A DNA stretch of 64,000 nucleotides, from assembly GCA_964016885.1 (NCBI GenBank), contig OZ024743.1:188872357-188936356 (forward strand), written 5' to 3'. Below, piece by piece: positions 45,296 through 56,020 of this stretch (positions are counted from its first letter, which is position 1; each line of letters begins with the position of its first letter). A program made the position numbers and the translations under genes. The DNA is from Eledone cirrhosa (taxonomy: Eukaryota > Mollusca > Cephalopoda > Octopoda > Eledonidae). The notes under the pieces were generated by a model that saw only the letters and a program-made list of their open reading frames with translations, was not told the origin of the DNA and did no database searches.

Positions 45296-46238
45296 ATATG
45301 GCCAATTGTGTAAAGAAGGGAGAACAGTTAATATAAAACTAGATGTAATTTTGTCAAGTGTTGGTGGATTTAAACAAATCAAGTCAACTCTGATGTTACT
45401 TGAAATCAGAACAAGCAATGTAGAAGGCTAAATGCTTCAGGACATTTAGTTATACACTCTTCTATTTTGGATACCTCCACAACCAGTCCACTATGAATAT
45501 TAATTTAACAAAATTGAATTTTCCATATTTCTTTTTAAGATCATTTGTAACTCTCTTTAAATCTATGAAAAAAAAATCTAAATTTCCCTTTTCTTATCAT
45601 TGGTAAAAAGCAGAGAACAATTGATGAAAGTGATAATGAAAGAAATTTCTATGAAACAACAAAAGACCTTTGACTAATAATCACTATTACAGTTTGAAAA
45701 TTAATAACCTTTGCTATATGAGATGTACACAAGCAGCCAATATCTGAATGCAGTTAATTTCACCAAAATTCAAACACAAGCCATAATATTAACAATAAAT
45801 GCTTTCTCACTTCTCTTTGAGTTTTGTTGCAAACAAATTGGAAAAAATTCTTTTATATTTTAATTAACGGGAAATTATTCCTATCAGAGCTGCATCATTG
45901 AAATCAATATTTAAACAAATAATTAGATTCGTTCTAGAATTTTATACAGACTGTATATACTACCAAATGTCAGATATTTTCTGTTTTTCATTCAATCTTC
46001 CTACCTATTTATCTGCCGATTCAAATATCCATACAGATGTAAACATACACATATGCATGCATACACATTTGAATAGGCTGTTTTGCCTGTTACTAGCATA
46101 AAGATGCCATACAAACATTTAAAATTTTGTGAGATGACATCTGGTCTATTTTTTCGAGATGTTGCTCTGCAGTGTAGTATTGGAGCATGAATTTTCTTTG
46201 CCTAACTAATAATAAATGTTCTTATCATTTTTTTGTTC
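45296..46238. other. no recognised gene
   Basis: AT-rich. A further possible SINE remnant lies at 45360-45480 (aagtcaactctgatgttact, tgaaatcagaacaagc), but it is too decayed to call. An open frame at 45898-46101 shows no known motif. Confidence 0.4.
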
Positions 46239-46239
46239 T

Positions 46240-46432
46240 AGTACAGTGAATTGGCATTATCAGTAGAGCATCAGACATCATACTTTACAGCACAGAGTTT
46301 TGGCCCTTTACGTTCTTAGTTCAAATTCCGCCAAAGTTAACTTTGCCTTTCATCCTTACAGGGTTGATAAAATAAAGTACTAGTAATGCATTGGGTAATT
46401 GCTGGCCTTGTGTCAAATTAGAAACAATTATT
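46240..46432 (+). mobile_element. tRNA-like SINE, diverged
   Basis: It starts agtgaattggcattatcag with an A-box-like cagtagagcatcaga, and has the B box ttagttcaaattccg at 46317-46331. The body is tttgcctttcatccttacag and it ends tgtcaaattagaaacaatta. Confidence 0.8.
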
Positions 46433-46489
46433 TCTTGTTCACAGATATGTATGTATGCATATGTATGTATGTATAATGATATAAGATAT

Positions 46490-46620
46490 TAGTCAGTTAA
46501 GGCTATGGTGGAAGACACTTGCCTATTGTGATGTGCAATGGAATTGAAATTTAAACCACAGAGTAGCAAATCATATTTCTTAACCACAGAGCTATGTCTT
46601 GTGGTGCAATAATAAATGGT
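46490..46620 (-). mobile_element. tRNA-derived SINE of another family, fragment
   Basis: On minus the head reads acatagctctgtggttaaga (A-box-like) and then a B-box-like tttaaatttcaattccattg. The block gtcttccaccatagcc follows. It resembles the tRNA-type SINE whose body remnant may be at 9996-10120. Confidence 0.6.
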
Positions 46621-46694
46621 ATCAGAGGAATTGCATCCTGAAACACACACATAAAATTTTAAAAGAAATTATATATATATATAATTTCTTTATA

Positions 46695-47200
46695 TATTAT
46701 AATATCTTATATCATTATACATCTGTTTTCATGCAGGCATGGATAGGATGAGTTGTCACAGTCCATAGACATATCTGGAACTATGTCACATTTGTACCTT
46801 CTATATTTTATGAGGGTTTCTATGACTCCATGCTCTTCCTAACAACAACCACTTTACAAAGTGTACCGAGTGTATCATATCTTAGCATCTGTATTAGAAA
46901 AGTTATAGTGTCTTCAATAAGGCTAAAAAGTCCCTTCTACCCTACATTGTTTCTGTCTAACTACCAATCATTTTACAGAGTGTACTAAGTGCCACTAGAG
47001 AAGTTGTTATATCCTCAACAGAACTAATGAGTCCTCACTACTGTATGTTGCCTTCATATGATCATCAACCATTTTACTTTGTGTACTGAGTACATTTTAT
47101 CATGACACCAACACTATAAAGTTTGTTTTGACCACTGCAATGCTAAAGAGACCTCTTGACTCCATAAAATCTCCATTCTTCAAGGCAAGCATTACTGAGA
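46695..47200 (-). mobile_element. old RTE 3'UTR with repeated units
   Basis: On plus: ttttcatgcaggcatggata then three diverged units, each with tatgactccatgctcttcct-like text and an actttacaaagtgtac-like block (about 46825, 46955 and 47055). The same multi-unit layout is seen at 28.9-29.25 kb. Coding sequence is not recognisable. Confidence 0.55.
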
Positions 47201-47320
47201 ATGTGCTTTGAAGGTGGGTGGTGATAAAAATTTGAAAGAGGTGAGATTATGATTTACGTGTGAAGGTAGGAAACAGTGGGATTTTTGGAAGGACAGTTAA
47301 ATTTGTGGGTAGGGTTGAAT

Positions 47321-47525
47321 AGAGTGCTTGAATAGGGATACTGCATGAGACACATTGCAGGATACGAAATAAGTGATGGGTTAGTAGGAGGGAGGAGCAG
47401 AATTGTGGAAAGAAAGTTGTGCAGAGTGCTTGAATAGAGACATAGCATGAACCACATTGCAGGATATCAAACGTGTGATGGGTTAGAAGGAAGAAGAAGC
47501 AGAATGGTGGGTGACAAAAGTGTTG
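47321..47525. repeat. ~102-bp tandem duplication
   Basis: Two units begin agagtgcttgaatag at 47321 and 47423. Each continues with cattgcaggata and gtgatgggttag. Because 102 is divisible by three, a minus-strand frame stays open across both. No protein is recognised, so it is called a minisatellite-like duplication. Confidence 0.65.
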
Positions 47526-47769
47526 AATAGGAAAGACACATGTGCATGGTAACAAGGATATGTCATGGTCAAAGAGAGATGAAAGGTTTCATAAGAGAAA
47601 ACCATGATAGATGTCAACTGAGATGAGTGTGATAGTGATGGTATTGAATATGAATATGAGTAATGCATATCAGAAATTATGGAAGATGTTGATGCCAACA
47701 AAATCTAATGTCAAGGTTGGGTTAATGGTGAGAGAGAGATAAAGATATATATATATATATACTGGTAGT

Positions 47770-48037
47770 GTCGGTGGCATGACATAAGTGCCCAGTCCAC
47801 ACTGTAAAGTGGTTGTGTAGGTGTCATGAAAAAAAGTGCCCAGTCCACACGTAATGTGGTCATGTAGGCGACATGACAAAAAGCACCCAGCACACACTGT
47901 AAATGTGGTTGGCAGCAGGAAGGGCACCCAGCTGTAGAAATCAAGCCAAAATCTGCCCCGGGTGAGCTAAACATGGTCCTCTGACCTGTTTTTCTCCCTA
48001 AGGGTCAATCCCTCCTACCCATGAAGATGGACGTTAA
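47770..48037 (+). mobile_element. RTE 3'-end fragment
   Basis: A plus-strand 3'UTR with two pairs of the cagtccacactgtaaagtgg/gtcatg blocks, then gaagggcacccagctgtag and ccatgaagatggacgttaaa. A TA microsatellite lies on its left, and its tail runs into TATG repeats on the right. Confidence 0.75.
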
Positions 48038-48148
48038 ATATATGTGTATATGTATGATGTGTGTATGTATATGTATGATATGTGTGTATGTATGATATGT
48101 GTGTATGTATGATATGTGTATGTATATGTATTTATATATATATATTAT
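48038..48148. repeat. (TATG)n/(TGTATG)n microsatellite
   Basis: Imperfect array of TGTGTATGTATGA units between two RTE tails. Confidence 0.85.
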
Positions 48149-48149
48149 G

Positions 48150-48384
48150 CTGGTTCCACAAAACATCTAGCCTACACTGTAAAGTGGCCATATAAAAGAC
48201 ATGACAAAAAGCACCCAGCACACCCTGTAAATGTGGTTGGCATTAGGAAGGCATCTATCTGAAGAAAACCAGCCAGAAACACTCCTATATAAGCAAGACA
48301 TGGTTATGCGACCCAACTTGCCTCTAAATGGGACAAATATGTCTAACCCCTGGCATGGAAGATAGACATTAATCAATGATGATT
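48150..48384 (+). mobile_element. RTE 3'-end fragment, diverged
   Basis: Contains cctacactgtaaagtggcca, cacccagcacaccctgtaaa and gttggcattaggaagg. It ends ttaatcaatgatgattgata directly before a TA run at 48386-48410. Confidence 0.75.
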
Positions 48385-49060
48385 GATATATATATATATA
48401 TATATATACATAGAAAGAGAGAGAGAGAGAGAAAGTAATTGGGAGAGCAATCGTATTAATGGTTAGGTTATGAAAGTGATAGAGACATTGATCAATTATA
48501 GGAGATGGTGGAAAGATTGGAACTGATGTCCTCCATCTCAATTTCATCTGTTGCTCACTCAGTATGTTGTTATGTTGTAGGGGCTGTCATAGTGGGGTAA
48601 TTATCGAGAGGGTTTAAATAGATCTTAATCTTCTTCACCATCAGCATCCCCCCTCTTCTTTTCAATTTTGCAACTATGTTGCTGGGCTTGTTCTAGTAGG
48701 TTGATACCGAACAAAGACACCAAAGATTGTTCATGATATGATGGTGTAGGAAGTAAGGGATGGTCAGAATTAGGATGTTTCTGACTAAAGGTCAGCTCAA
48801 ATAATGCATGTCTAGTGCTAGACAAATGCAAAATCAGCTTAAGGATTTGGGAAAACTAAGATGAGAAAAATGATACAGTTTTAATTCTTGAATCAAGCCT
48901 TTTCATTGAATTATTACAGTCCAATCAATCAAGTTCCTGAAACTGGTGAAGACAGTCAGCATGCCATTCTAGATGGTGTCATAGACAGCCATCACCACTG
49001 GTCTCTATTCTCTATTGAGCATTATATGGAAAAGTAACACGATTAGTTTCACAAATTGGA
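48385..49060. other. microsatellite then no recognised gene
   Basis: (TA)n to 48410 and (GA)n to 48434, then sequence without recognisable features up to the LINE relic at 49065. Confidence 0.4.
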
Positions 49061-49064
49061 TCAA

Positions 49065-49425
49065 ATTGTATAAGTCTCTGGTGACTTCAATCCTTCTTTA
49101 TGGTTGTGAGAGATGGACTATTACAGTTGAAAGGAAATGAAGAATCCCGGCATTCTAGCAAATGTGCCTCAGAAGGTTGTTACGCATCTCATATACAGAG
49201 TACAAAACACATATCTTTGTCAGGTAACAAGTCAACAAATATGTTGGCAAACAGGAACCACCCCCTGCGATAGAGAAAAAACAGAAGCTTGTCTGGTATG
49301 GTGATGTATATAGCCTCAATTCCCTATCTAAAACCATTTTTCAGGGAGTCAAGGGAAAGCAAAGATGTAGACAGATGTGACCGGACAGGTCATTACACCA
49401 AGACTCTTCCCTGGTTGATTGTGAA
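49065..49425 (+). pseudogene. C-terminal fragment of a different LINE RT
   Basis: The plus strand reads KSLVTSILLYGCERWTITVE, then CLRRLLRISYTEYKTHIFV, then VNKYVGKQEPPPAIEKKQK and LVWYGDVYSLNSLSKTIFQG across one frameshift and two stops. This is the typical RT C-terminal phrase (LYG.E.WT…LRR…V..+VG…WFGHV.R..SL.K…G) of RTE/CR1-like LINEs. It differs from the main RTE family of the window, whose equivalent is [10 protein letters not shown]…WYGHVMRM. Confidence 0.6.
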
Positions 49426-49969
49426 TACTGTTAATGCTATGAAAAAGCATGACTGTCTCACAGTTTTTACTCCACAATAAAAGATTAAGCAGTTACACCT
49501 AACAAGAAAGAAACCATTATTGCACGGATGATAAAAGAATTGTACACTATTGATCACACATAAAGATAAAATGCAGATATCACACACACATACAGAAGCT
49601 AATATGTGAGTCTCTATGTGAGCACTCAAACTGCTAGAAATCATAGCCAACTCACATCCTGCCATCTAAAAAGTGATACATCACAACTTGTGTCTAACTT
49701 GCTAGAAATATCTGCCAAATCTTTATCAAAATGCAGCCTACCATTTAAAAGTTAGAACGCATTGGATAATGTAGTCTGCGGATCACGATTTCTGGAAAGA
49801 AAAATGGGTTGGTTATGGCTGGAATGTCATTGATCATAAGATTGCCCACTCTGAACTGATTTAAAGGTAAACAACAATTTCAACTTTGACTGACTATATT
49901 CTGCTTATGAAACTTGGTATGTCTGCCTAACACAACAACCAAAAGCTAATAAATCCAGTCAATTGATTG

Positions 49970-50085
49970 GTATTAGGAAGGGCATCCAGTCATAGAAACC
50001 ATTATAAAATTTGAAACAAACGAGTGTGACACGGTTCTTGTCCTATCTAGGGACTGTGAAAACCCAAGCTAGTATTCAAAGTTGA
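49970..50085 (+). mobile_element. RTE/SINE 3'-tail relic
   Basis: gattggtattaggaagggca, then atccagtcatagaaacc, then gagtgtgacacgg match the last part of RTE 3'UTRs. No TGA tail survives. Confidence 0.5.
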
Positions 50086-51345
50086 AGTTTAACTTCAGAG
50101 ACTCACTTTGTTAATTGATTTCCTTTTAAAAACTGAAAATTATGATAACAATTACTCATATTTTAATGTAAAAATCTTTGTCAAATAATCAGACAGGCTT
50201 TAATAGACTGTACTATATTATGATGTCTAATGGATCAAAATATGCCCATACTTATCTCTTGCTTGTAAACAAACATAATTGGTAATTTTCAGTTTCACTG
50301 CAAATTGATGCAATATTCTAGCTATGTTGAAAGGTTTTGAATATACATATATATATAGTCATTTTTAAGTTTGAAAACCTCTGCCAGTTTGAGGGAAGGA
50401 AGTAAATGGGAAAATATATTCAACACATTAAACTGAACAATGTTTGCAATAAAATAAATAGGAAAGAAACATAAATTAATGAAAATAATTAGAGTGAGCA
50501 TCAGACTACATCTCAGTCAAGGTGTTATATCTCAGCTGAGCCCTGAATGTAAATTAACTATGAAAGATTCTTCTTCTTCTTCTACTTCGCTCACTTATTC
50601 CTGAGAGGGTTGTGGGGACAGAGTCCTCAAAAATTCCTTCCAGTAGGTCCTGTCAGAAGCAACTGTCACCAATTGATCTGGTTGCTGGATTCCCAAGTGA
50701 GATCAGCCAAGCTCATGGATGTTATCTAACTGTCTTTCTTGTTCAGGGTCTATCCTTGAGTCTCCTGCCAGATCCATTTGCCCATAAAACCATTCCAGCG
50801 ATTCTTTCCTGAGACCTTCTAATCACGAATGCTTAATTTCTTGAAATTACAAAATGTTTTACTACTAAAATTGCTAACAGTTTCATTAAGATCTTTATTT
50901 TCTATCTCCAACTAAAGGATTATTTTACATTAATTCTTAACATCCTATGATTATTAGCAAAAATATCTGAAACCAATTTTGTTCATTTAAATATATCTGT
51001 AGTAGACAGATCATTGTGAAATGTTACCGTATTAGAAGAAAGATTTTAATTTTTGATGAGATAAAGCACACACAGTTCTTTTTTGAACTTTTCAAAAATG
51101 TGTTGCTAATGTGGATTAGTGTTGTACAGGACATTAAAAGTTAATTAAGAGATATTTTGTACAAATCATTCAGTACATTAGCCTATAATGTATTTTGTCT
51201 CCTTGAAATTTTCACTCACTCATTCATTGAAAAAACAACTTCATTGTATTTGTTTACTTCAGTTTCTCTATGTATCTGTCAATGTGTAGATATTCACATG
51301 TGCATTTCATTATGTTTCAATGACTGTCATCACTGTTTTCTGAAA
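50086..51345. other. no recognised gene
   Basis: AT-rich. The segment 50570-50830 starts with (TTC)n and contains cacttattcctgagagggtt, which may be a decayed interspersed repeat, but I cannot assign it. The rest shows nothing. Confidence 0.4.
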
Positions 51346-51349
51346 GACA

Positions 51350-51461
51350 CATATACGAGCGAGACATGGTCACCTGACCAATCTTGCCTCAAGTAGGACA
51401 ATTCGCGTCTAAACCCATACTAGCGTGGAAGATAGATGTTAAATGATGATGATGATGATGA
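51350..51461 (+). mobile_element. RTE 3'-tail fragment
   Basis: tacgagcgagacatggtcac, cttgcctcaagtaggacaat and gcgtggaagatagatgttaa are followed by a (GAT)n tail at 51443-51461 that passes straight into a long TACATA microsatellite. Confidence 0.8.
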
Positions 51462-51920
51462 TATATATACATACATATATATATACATACATACATATAT
51501 ACATACACACATATATATATATACATATATATATACATATATATATAACACATGTATATAGATACATATATATACATACATACATAAATATACATACATA
51601 TACATACATAGGTACATATATATATACATACATATATACATACATACAGAAATATTCATACATATATATGTACATACATATATATATATATACATACACA
51701 TACACACACATGCATATATATATATATACATATACATATATATATACATACATATACATCCATATATACATACAGAAACATACATATATATACATACATA
51801 TTTATACATTCATACGTATACACAGGCACACACACACATATACATACACATACACAGACACACACATATACACAGAGACACACGCACACATATACATATA
51901 CATATATATATATATATACT
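51462..51920. repeat. long (TACATA)n microsatellite
   Basis: TATATACATACA-type array, with AC-rich parts at 51820-51890. Long open frames here are artefacts. Confidence 0.95.
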
Positions 51921-52126
51921 TATTTAATCATTTATCTATTTACCTCATTTTTATGATACTTTGCTGCAAGCTGATACTTCAGTGTTACAAAATAAATTAA
52001 AACAACTTTGTTTATGTTTTCCCATTATTATGATAGACAATTGATTTATAACCTAAAAACAAATAGTCATAACATAAACCATAGTAATTCACAAATAAGC
52101 ACACATACACACACATATATATATAT
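51921..52126. other. no recognised gene
   Basis: AT-rich spacer that ends in a short CACATA repeat. Confidence 0.45.
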
Positions 52127-52425
52127 GAGCAAGACACTTTATTTCACATTGCTCTAGTTTACTCAGCTGTAGAAAAGAGATGATAGGACTGGGGTCCCTA
52201 TCATTCCACTGCAAAGTAGTAGTGGGGGTGCCATGGCAAAAAAGCACCCAGCCCACACTGTAAAGTGGACGTGTAGGTACCACGGAAAAAAAAACACCCA
52301 GCACTCACTGTAAATGAGGTTGGTGTTAGGAAGGGCATCCAGCTGTAGAAATCAAGCCAGAATCAGTTCCCGTCCCACCCTTGCAAGCAGGGAAAAGCGG
52401 ACGTAAAATGATGATGATGATGATA
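52127..52425 (+). mobile_element. SINE with RTE-like 3' end, head-truncated
   Basis: A plus-strand copy of the SINE seen at 8580-8930. It begins gagcaagacactttatttca, without the tRNA head. It keeps gagatgataggactgggg and the full shared 3' end (cacccagcactcactg, gaagggcatccagctgtag, gcggacgtaaaatgatg). The tail runs into a CACATA repeat. Confidence 0.85.
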
Positions 52426-52483
52426 CACACACATATATAAATATACACACACACACACACACACACAAACATAAATATATATA
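52426..52483. repeat. (CA)n/(TA)n microsatellite
   Basis: CA run between two oppositely oriented (TGA)n tails. Confidence 0.9.
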
Positions 52484-52530
52484 ATCATCATCATCATTTG
52501 ACGCCCATTTGCCATGCTAGATATTTACAA
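52484..52530 (-). mobile_element. RTE/SINE 3'-tail only
   Basis: aatcatcatcatcatttgac then gcccatttgccatgctag is the reverse of the shared tail. Only ~47 bases remain before unrelated sequence. Confidence 0.65.
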
Positions 52531-53096
52531 GGCACGAAGTTAGTATCACACTTAGGAAGAAGTACAAAAGGGTTTGACGTTTTGGACATAAATACTTCTT
52601 CAGGAAATGGAGAGTTTGGAGAGGCAGAAAAGTTTGTGAAATAAAATTTAAGGAGGCTATGGTTTGTAGGCAAGAAGTTCAGCATTTGGGAATAGGATCC
52701 AAGGTGGAGTGTGTATATGTGTTATGGATGTAGTTATGTGTGTGCAGATGCAGTGCATTTCATGAGTGAGCATCAGTGCTTCTGTGTGTGTGTGTGTGTT
52801 TGTGTGTGTGTGCGCTTTCTGGAACGTAGATGGAAGTGCGAGAGTATGTGCCTGTGAATATTTTATGTTGGTTCTTTTGCGTATGTATGTTTTGTATGAG
52901 TGTGTGTGTGTATGTTTATGTGTGAGTTTTTTGCGTGTATATATGCATATATTCTTTGAAAATGTGTTCTCTACATATGATTTTTTAAGTAGTTGGATTT
53001 GATTTAATTTGATTGAAATAGTCAAATATTAGTGATCCTATACTGATATGTAACACATACAATGAAACATGTGTCACTGTTATGCAATAAATATTA
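52531..53096. other. TG-rich non-coding sequence beside Penelope-like element
   Basis: On minus this is CACA-rich, like the 3' flank of the Penelope-like ORF at 55.49-55.74 kb. It could be the 3'UTR of another Penelope-like copy, but no clear boundary or coding sequence supports that. Confidence 0.3.
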
Positions 53097-53651
53097 TTGT
53101 GTACCCTCTGTCCATCTTATGCTATAGACTACGTTTCTAGTTTTACAGTTTATCCGGAGGTTTACCTTACATATGATACATTTCCTATTAATACAGTGGG
53201 TTTTCTTAAAAGGGCAGGTTTTGCTGATCAGGGATTTTATGGTGGGGCCTGGCATTTCTACCACCTTAATCATTAAGTGGGTCTTTCTCGGGACCTTTCT
53301 ACACTGGTTAGCTAATTTCCCTCCAGGGGTAGCGTCCACAAACATGACACTCTGGTATCTCTGGTTGTCGTACCATGAGGTGGCTTTCCGTATCTTATGT
53401 CTAGCCCTATCTAAGCTATTCCATGATTTGCTCCTGTATAATGGGCAAATTCCTTTCATGTCCAGTTCTATGAGGGTCGTATACTTCTCCGTGGCTCCTT
53501 CGTATACTCTGATTCTGTCTCTTTGGTTGTAGCCAGAAAACTGCATGCGGTTGATGAAGTGTTGGATGTGTCTTTCCATTTCTGTTGGGTCGCACATGCG
53601 GGACATGTTCTTCATCACTCGTACCAAGTCTGCAATTATTAAACTTAGCAC
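53094..53651 (-). pseudogene. Penelope-like RT/GIY-YIG linker, inverted partial copy
   Basis: An uninterrupted minus-strand frame of about 185 codons: LIIADLVRVMKNMSRMCDPT, then RDRIRVYEGATEKY, then NRKCIICKVNLRINCKTRN, then VVYSIRWTEGTQ and stop. It covers the RT thumb and the Cys-rich linker (C..KC..C) up to the first strand of the GIY-YIG domain (VVYSI). The nuclease itself is absent because the copy ends at 53097. About 15 residues differ from the plus-strand partner, including Cys to Trp just after VVYSI, so the arms are not an exact recent inversion. Confidence 0.85.
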
Positions 53652-53654
53652 TAC

Positions 53655-55486
53655 TGGACATTGCTGACATTTCCTCTCAATGGTTATACGCCCCCATAAT
53701 CAAGATGTCCCCAGATGTATGTGACAGTACAGAGGACCTCCTCAGCAGAATCAGTGAGTGCAACAAAAACAGGAACCTATCCAACTGCATAATAGGCAGC
53801 ATGGATTTGGTATCACTGTACCCATCCATTAACATTGATTTAGCTGTGGAAAAATGTGTGGAGATGATCATTGAGAGTGAGGTGGAGTTCTGCGACGTCG
53901 ACACAGACAAACTGGGCCTCCTACTTTGACTTACCTACGACACTGACTACCTAGACAGCCATGACCTTAGACGTTTCTGCCCCAGTAGACCCATAAGAGG
54001 TAGACTCCCCACCATAACCTCAATGGCTAAAAAGACTCCCATGGGAAGGTGGATTGGTTGGACCAAAGCTATACGGACCCCCCAAAACAATGATCAGGTA
54101 AGAAAAATGGTCGCACATGCAATAGGGGCTAGTATCAAAACTACCCTAAAGGGCCACATGTTCAAGTTCAACGAGAAGATCTACACCCAAAATGAGGGAG
54201 CAGCCATTGGCGTCAGCATAGCTGGTGACGTTGCCAATCTTTTTATGGTATGGTGGGAAAGGAGACTTAAAGATCTCCTTAATGAGAGCTCCATAGACCT
54301 CATCATGTACTCTCGTTACGTAGACGATATCAATATAGTTATCAAAACATTCCCACAAGAGAGCACTAACAGGTTTGATTTAGAACGTAGCATAATGGAA
54401 AGCATCCAGCAGATAGCTAATTCCATACACCAGAGTATAACTGTAACTATCGACTACCCATCCAAACACCCTAACAATAGACTACCTGTATTAGACACGG
54501 AACTCTGGATTAACACTATAGACGAGAGAGCCCAAATTCTCCACTCACACTATGCTACACCCATGGCCTCCAAATACCAGATACCCCAAAACTCAGCAAT
54601 GTTTAGTAGTGCTAAGTTTAATATTCTGATCGCAGACTTGGTACGAGTGATGAAGAACGTGTCCCGCATGTACGACCCAACAGAAATGGAACGACACATC
54701 CAACACTTCATCAACTGCATGCAGTTCTCTGGCTACAACCAAAGAGACAGAATCAGAGTATACGAAGGAGCCACGGAGAAGTATAAGACGCTCATAGAAC
54801 TGGACATGAAAGGAATTTTCCCATTATACAGGAGCAAATCATGGAATAGCTTAGATAGGGCTAGACATAAGATACGGAAAGCCACCTCATGGTACGACAA
54901 CCAGAGATACCAGAGTGTCATGTTTGTGGACGCTACCCCTGGAGGGAAATTAGCTAACCAGTGTAGAAAGGCCCTGAGAAAGACCCACTTAAAGATTAAG
55001 GTGGTAGAAAAGCCAGGAACCACCATAAAATCCCTGATCAGCAAAACCTACCCTTTTAAGAAAACCCACTGTACTAATAGGAAATGTATCATATGTAAGG
55101 TAAACGCCCGGATAAACTGTAAAACTAGAAATGTAGTCTATAGTATAAGATGTACAGAAGGTACTTTCAGAAACATGACTACAACATACATAGGTGAGAC
55201 AGCTCGTAGCATAGGTGAAAGGATAGACCAACACTGGGGGGGAACTAAAAGGACGAAAAAACGTTCAGTACTATACGAACATGCTAGGCAACAACACGAC
55301 GGTAACATAGACAACATAGAAATTAGAATAATATCTAAACATAGAAATGACTCAGCAGATAGGCAAATCAGAGAGGCCAGTGAAATAGAACTTAGAAGGC
55401 CAAGGCTAAACAGAAAAAATGAATGGAATAACAACAACACCCTAACAAACAACACTGACCTAAGAAAAGTAGAAATAAATAAATAA
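53655..55486 (+). pseudogene. Penelope-like reverse transcriptase with GIY-YIG endonuclease
   Basis: One frame runs about 610 codons with a single stop (TGA at 53927-53929). RT motif A is MDLVSLYPSINIDLAVEK (about 53800-53853), the motif B region is NEGAAIGVSIAGDVANLFM (about 54191-54247), and the catalytic box is SRYVDDINIVI (about 54313-54345). A thumb and a Cys-rich linker follow (HCTNRKCIICKVNARINC, about 55067-55121). The GIY-YIG nuclease comes next, with VVYSIRC at 55135, TYIGETARSIGERIDQH at about 55188-55236, and a downstream E in ASEIELRRPRLN. The protein ends EINK at 55486. It would copy RNA primed at a nick made by its nuclease. Missing: the N-terminal ~200 residues. The remaining body is well preserved, so the insertion is fairly young. 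Confidence 0.9.
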
Positions 55487-55740
55487 ATAATTAGATAAAT
55501 AAATAAATAAATACACACACAAGCACAATAACAACAAACACATATAAACACACACTAGTAAAGATAGAATACATTAACCAATACACAGCCACCCAATCAC
55601 GAACATACATCAAACAAAACACTATACACACACGCAAACGCATGCGCAAAGAATACAAAATAAAATAAACAAATAAATAAATATATAAACAGACTAAGTA
55701 AAGATGGCGTAGAAAATACAATGCAACGGGAGGAAACAAT
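55475..55740 (+). other. 3'UTR of Penelope-like element
   Basis: Directly after the stop lie (AAAT)n units, then A-rich, CA-containing sequence with no open frame, leading into the hammerhead-like motif. A second AAAT run lies at 55660-55685. Confidence 0.6.
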
Positions 55741-55795
55741 AGCACCACTGACGATGTTGCAGATGTGCAACGAAAGAACTTTGAAGAACTATATA
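55738..55795 (+). ncRNA. hammerhead ribozyme-like motif of Penelope-like element
   Basis: Core CTGACGA at 55748-55754 (the seventh position is variable in hammerheads) and GAAA at 55772-55775. Stem II is GTTGC 55756-55760 with GCAAC 55767-55771 around a six-base loop, with one unpaired U at 55755. Stem III is very short: A55775-G55776 with C55779-U55780 and a two-base loop. Cleavage would follow U55781. Stem I can form from CA (55746-55747) with UG (55782-55783) and ATAG (55739-55742) with CTAT (55789-55792), with an internal loop. Position about 250 bases after the RT/GIY-YIG stop agrees with hammerheads reported in Penelope-like elements. Activity not shown. Confidence 0.65.
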
Positions 55796-55800
55796 TATGT

Positions 55801-56004
55801 GTTTGTGTCGAGATTGTATCTGTATTTTTTACCGTTGGTCAGTCAATGGCAACATTGAGGACCGAATAAATAATTAGATTACCGATTTAAAAGACACAGA
55901 AGCGAAAACCAACCAAACAGTGAGTGTGTTCTGTTATTAATTCTGGCAATATTACACAAATATGATCCTCCCCAAGTATAACTATATATATATATATTGT
56001 GTAT
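55801..56004. other. no recognised feature
   Basis: Sequence between the Penelope-like 3' end and the SINE insertion. The 3' boundary of the Penelope-like element may lie a little further right than given. Confidence 0.4.
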
Positions 56005-56020
56005 CTGTGCTGTCAATAAT

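Larger units (their letters stand above)
53097..55800 (+). mobile_element. Penelope-like element with inverted partial copy
   Basis: The plus-strand element (about 53653-55800) carries an RT lacking its N-terminus and a GIY-YIG endonuclease, the combination that defines canonical Penelope-like elements. A hammerhead-like fold lies in its 3' part. At its left, 53097-53652 is a minus-strand copy of the interior (equivalent to 54606-55163), about 95% similar, joined head to head within cttagcactactggac. Penelope-like copies are often found 5'-truncated with inverted partners. The left arm also lacks its 3' end, which is less usual. Confidence 0.88.

Noticed and set aside
52573..52610. Possible third hammerhead (minus strand: CTGAAGA … AAAACGTC)
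   Set aside because: The GAAA box reads CAAAA, so G12 is missing, and the sequence between the boxes does not form a convincing stem II. At best it is a decayed relic.
53376..53532. Plus-strand open frame across the inverted Penelope arm (53173-53532)
   Set aside because: It is the antisense shadow of the minus-strand RT/GIY-YIG linker, which has the recognisable protein.
55135..55480. Host GIY-YIG nuclease gene
   Set aside because: It is the C-terminal domain of a Penelope-like RT protein in one continuous frame.
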